From Diogma glabrata (taxonomy: Eukaryota > Arthropoda > Insecta > Diptera > Cylindrotomidae): a stretch of 64,000 nucleotides of DNA. Below are positions 60,706 through 64,000 of this stretch, in pieces (position 1 is the first letter of the stretch; each line of letters starts with the position of its first letter). The translations under genes were made by a program, and so were the position numbers. The DNA lies in contig OY856186.1 in NCBI GenBank assembly GCA_963693315.1, positions 92,842,802 through 92,906,801 of the forward strand, read 5' to 3'. The notes beneath the pieces were generated by a model that saw only the letters and a list, made by a program, of their open reading frames with translations, ran no database searches and had not been told where the DNA came from.

Positions 60706-60990
60706 ACGAGCAACTATTGCCGGGCAATGTTTTAACAAAACTCTTGTAAAATAGCATGTAAACGAGCAACTTTTTACGGCAATGTGTGGCTGGCAATCAT
60801 TGCCGGGCAATATTGCCCAAATTCAAAAACATTCTCGGCAATATTTTCGTATTGCCCGGCAGTATATCTGTATATTTCGGCAATATGGCCAGTATTGCAA
60901 CTAATGGCTGGCATGTTGCTGTTGATATCGCTCATCGAGCGAAAATATTAAACATTGCCCGGCAACTATTTCGATTTTTGTTGATGTTTT
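60690..60990. mobile_element. MITE rich in TTGCCGGGCAAT palindromes
   Basis: GCAACTATTGCCGGGCAATG near 60711 and ATAGTTGCCGGGCAATGTTT (minus strand, near 60970) face each other. Further GCCGGGCAAT or ATTGCCCGGC copies lie at about 60803 and 60853. The unit TGTAAACGAGCAACT is repeated at 60702 and 60751. GCTCCTTAAGGAGC lies at the left edge. No coding capacity, and the boundaries are approximate. Confidence 0.7.
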
Positions 60991-61440
60991 TATTGAAATT
61001 GAGAATGTAGTTTGTTTTGAAGATTTGTTAATGTGAAAACAAAATTATTTCATATAAAAGTTTGTTTGAATTAAATTAAATGGTTGGTAAAAAAAGGGAT
61101 ACTGAATTCGGAAATTGTTTTGGTTGTTGTAAAATAAGAAAAAAGGTAAATCCTTTCTATTCAGATGTTATGGTTAATTAATGATTGATGAAAGGTGGGT
61201 TAATAATATTTTTTGTTGTTTTTAATGATTGTGATTCTGTTTTGAGAATGAGTGCACTTATTTTTGTTTATAAATCGTTTAGTATTTTGAATGGAGAATA
61301 AATATGATGGTTTTTTAGTAAAAATTTGTAAAACTACTGCAATGGAAAGCATTTCGGCTTGATGAATTAATTATTAAAGTAATTAAATTATTATTCTTTT
61401 AATGTTTAAAACACCCAAGGTTTTATAAATATTTTTTGCA
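60991..61440. other. AT-rich DNA, nothing recognised
   Basis: No remnant of the LINE reverse transcriptase was found here. Confidence 0.5.
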
Positions 61441-62040
61441 GTAAAACTTCTTTAGGCGCGTTTTGAGAATTGTGCAACGGAAGTATAAAAAATGAATATA
61501 ATATTCGGCAAATATACGATACAATTCGATTATGACACACATATTTTAAATATTCACTGGTTTTTGGTGCATTATAGAAATAGTTTATTGTATTTTTCGA
61601 TGCTTAAAAATTTAACAGAAATTCAATTCAAAAAACATAATTTTGAATTAAATTTAATGATTTTCAATCCGAATTTTTGGAGTATTTTCATTTAATTTAA
61701 TATCAGTTTTCAAAATATTAAATGTCTGTTCCAGTTTTGTTTACAATGGATGCTTAGACTCGTAAATTAATAAAAATGGCAGCATATTTGGCTTTTTTAA
61801 AGGCAAAAAAATAAGTTGTCGCAAATCTTGGTAAATGGCAGGCATATATAATGAAATATAAGATGACAAAAAGCTCCGTTTTGAAATTTGAGCAAAATCG
61901 AATAACTGGTTGGAGCATGTTTGGTGGATCTTTTTGGTTTGTATGGTAAAGTTATTCATTTGTTCATTTGTTATTATATTTTTTATTCACTTATGCAGTC
62001 TTGTCCTAAATGTTATATGAGTTGGATGTGTCGATTGTAG

Positions 62041-62705
62041 ATGGTGGTCATGGTGGTCATGGTGGTCATGGTAGTCATTGTGGTAATAGTGGTCATGGTG
62101 GTCATGGTGGTAATGGTGATCACGGTGTTCACGGTGGTCATGGTGGTTATGGTGGTCACGGTGGTCACGGTGGTCGTAGTGGTCATGGTGTTCATTGTGG
62201 TCATGGTGGTCATAGTAGTCATGGTGGTCATAGTGGTCATGGTGGTCATGGTGGTCATATGGTCATAGTGGTGATGATGGTTATGGTGGTCATGGTGGTC
62301 ACGGTGGTCATGGTGTTCACGGTGGTCATGATGGTGATGGTGGTCAAGGTGGTCATAGTGGTTATGGTGGTCATGGTGGTAATGGTGGTCATGATGGTCA
62401 TGGTGTTCACGGTGGTCATGGTGGTCAGGGTGGTCATGGTGGTTTGGTGGTCATGGTGGTCATGGTGGTCATGGTGGTCATGGGGGTCATCGTGGTTATG
62501 GTGGTCATGGTAGTCATAGTGGTAATGGTGGTTATGGTGGTCACGGTGGTCATGGTGTTCACGGGGTTCATGATGGTCATAGTGTTCACGGTGGTCATGA
62601 TGGTCATGTTGGTCATAGCGGTCATGGTGATCAAAGTGGTCATGGTAGTCATGGTGGTAATGGTGGTCACGGTGGTCATGCTGGTCATGGTGGTGTCACG
62701 GGGAT
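62041..62705 (+). repeat. GGTCATGGT 9-bp minisatellite, about 70 units
   Basis: GGTCATGGT / GGTCACGGT / GGTAATGGT units run almost without a break. All plus- and minus-strand ORFs here (GHGGHGG, MVVMVVMVV, MTTMTT) come from the 9-bp period and are not genes. The array replaces the interval that is 22221-22557 in copy 1. Confidence 0.95.
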
Positions 62706-63175
62706 CATGGTGTTGAGAGTTTGCATCCAGGGCTTTCTCGTGCGGGAAAAAATATTTGTGTTGATTAAATTTGTTTTGTTAAATAGAAAATGAGTGCGTG
62801 TAATCTTTGCACGCGGTTGAAATAAATTTCTTTGGCTACTGTGGCAGGTATTAATAAAAAGATGAAATATAAAATAAATATGTCATATTGCAATTTAGAG
62901 TTGCATTTCTTGATAATATAATTTACTGTGTAATAAAATGCAACATTTACATAATGTATTACAAAGTCAATTCAATTTATTAGCACAATTTAAATATGAA
63001 ATTAGAGGTTTATGACAAATTTGCTAAATTTATTGAAAAATGCATCAATTGTTGTACCAATTGTTAAATTAAGTGGACATGTATTCATCGTGAAATTTAA
63101 TTTGTAATACGTTGTAAGACTTTATAAAACATGTAAATATGGCTTTTATTACACATTGTTATAAACTATATTATC

Positions 63176-63734
63176 ATATATAATATCACGAGTCGTCAAA
63201 TAATAGTCGATTATTTTTCATAATCATTATTATGAATGTCATTTGAGGTCCCGAGTGCGCAGAGCACGAGGGAAATTTTTAACCTCAAATGGCATTAGTG
63301 GTAATGTTGAAAAATAATCGACTAATAATTTGGTGACGAGTTGTATTTGGCAGACAATTTAACGAACAGAAATAGTAACATTATTTCATACAACATAATC
63401 ATACATAATAAAATATTATTTCATCTTAGTAGGCGCATAAATGTTATAAATTTGTAATTTATTTTTTACAAATAAACATAAACATGCAATCATTTATGAA
63501 TGAAAACGGAAATTTTTACTATTTGCAAATTGCATTTTCACATAATTTTGTATGTGAATTTTTGTTTTAAATTAATATATTAAGTAGGTGGAAAATATTC
63601 GAAAATATTCGCTGTTCCTTCCTACCAGAAAAAATAATCGAAACAAATCGTTTTGATTTGCTAAAAAATAGTAAATGAAGCGTTTTTATTGGACCTTATT
63701 GAAACTTTATTTAGTGAGTTGAATTGTCAAGAAT
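63176..63734. mobile_element. Fold-back repeat with CGAGTGCGCAGAGCACGAG core
   Basis: AATAGTCGATTATTTTTC near 63208 pairs with GAAAAATAATCGACTA near 63310, around GTCATTTGAGGT-CCCGAGTGCGCAGAGCACGAGGG. 63385-63545 is the reverse complement of 51185-51330, so both loci belong to one family. Confidence 0.7.
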
Positions 63735-64000
63735 ATTACAAAAGAAACTCTAAATTTCAATATAAGATATCTATTTTATTTTATATTTAATATTTTTAGT
63801 AATACCTGCTGCAGTGGCCAAAGAAGTTTTACTTCAACAGCGTGTAAAGATTACACACTTCAGTTTTTATAAATAATTTCGTTTGAGGGATAATGAGTTG
63901 ATAAGCGAGCATGCTGAATGTTTCAATATAATAAACCGAGAGCCCGCGACGGCCAGACCTTTGTTATTTTCTAAAAGCTGAAAGTTTTTCTGCGCATACC

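Larger units (their letters stand above)
61442..63880 (+). repeat. LINE-flanking repeat, copy 2, interrupted three times
   Basis: It aligns to 15455-15499 plus 22094-23440 without the LINE. Matching pieces are 61442-61540, 61975-62040, 62745-63175 and 63735-63875. Interruptions are about 61541-61974 (unidentified), 62041-62745 (minisatellite) and about 63176-63734 (fold-back repeat). Confidence 0.75.

Noticed and set aside
62010..62716. Glycine/histidine-, valine- or threonine-rich ORFs on both strands
   Set aside because: Produced by the 9-bp period of the GGTCATGGT minisatellite.

Overview
This is AT-rich, intron-bearing eukaryotic DNA, almost certainly from an insect. The evidence is GT-AG introns (a few only about 50 bp long), a GH1 beta-glucosidase/myrosinase-like gene, a nurim-like gene, and a mix of mobile elements typical of insects: Penelope-like, RTE-like and CR1-like retroelements, PIF/Harbinger, hAT, Tigger/pogo, MULE-YqaJ and Ty3-type remnants. 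No rRNA gene, canonical tRNA gene, CRISPR array or prokaryotic operon is visible. I cannot name the species; a beetle-like genome is a guess.

Layout. 0-8 kb: tandem and inverted repeats, a TA-bounded element with about 320-bp terminal inverted repeats (2053-3554), a 0.5-kb MITE (5197-5723), and a hAT-type element with a perfect 8-bp target duplication inserted in an old Ty3-type pol fragment (6062-7446). 8-15.5 kb: tRNA-like SINE head, a large fold-back, diverged tandem repeats, and a Penelope-like element with RT and GIY-YIG domains (12865-14608). 15.5-22.1 kb: a nearly intact RTE-like LINE split by a 3.0-kb TA-flanked transposon. 22.1-24.6 kb: LINE-flanking repeat carrying a tRNA-related insert, then a T-rich minisatellite. 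25.7-30.9 kb: a decayed Mutator-like transposase/YqaJ nuclease gene interrupted by a complete but decayed two-gene Harbinger element.

31-44 kb: minisatellites, two rearranged copies of a long-inverted-repeat family, a nurim pseudogene (35976-36655), a fresh 522-bp tandem duplication (38088-39131), and the dispersed repeat called R1 here. 44.6-49 kb: very long (TA)n tracts, a Tigger-like element inserted in one of them, more R1 copies, and a 0.3-kb satellite. 49-54 kb: fold-backs, a solo LTR with 4-bp target duplication (52308-52917), and a decayed zinc-finger/FHAMTGCD-family gene. 54.4-57.7 kb: the GH1 gene on the minus strand, with a Harbinger-type MITE in its last coding exon. 58.8-60.7 kb: a CR1-like LINE (PHD-finger ORF1, endonuclease ORF2) cut off by a palindromic MITE. 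61.4-63.9 kb: second copy of the LINE-flanking repeat, carrying a 9-bp GGTCATGGT minisatellite.

Only the GH1 and nurim loci look like host genes; both are damaged. The value of the window is its nested insertion history: several insertions can be shown to be clean because removing the insert plus one target-site copy brings the host reading frame back. All calls are by eye; family names rest on motifs, not database searches.
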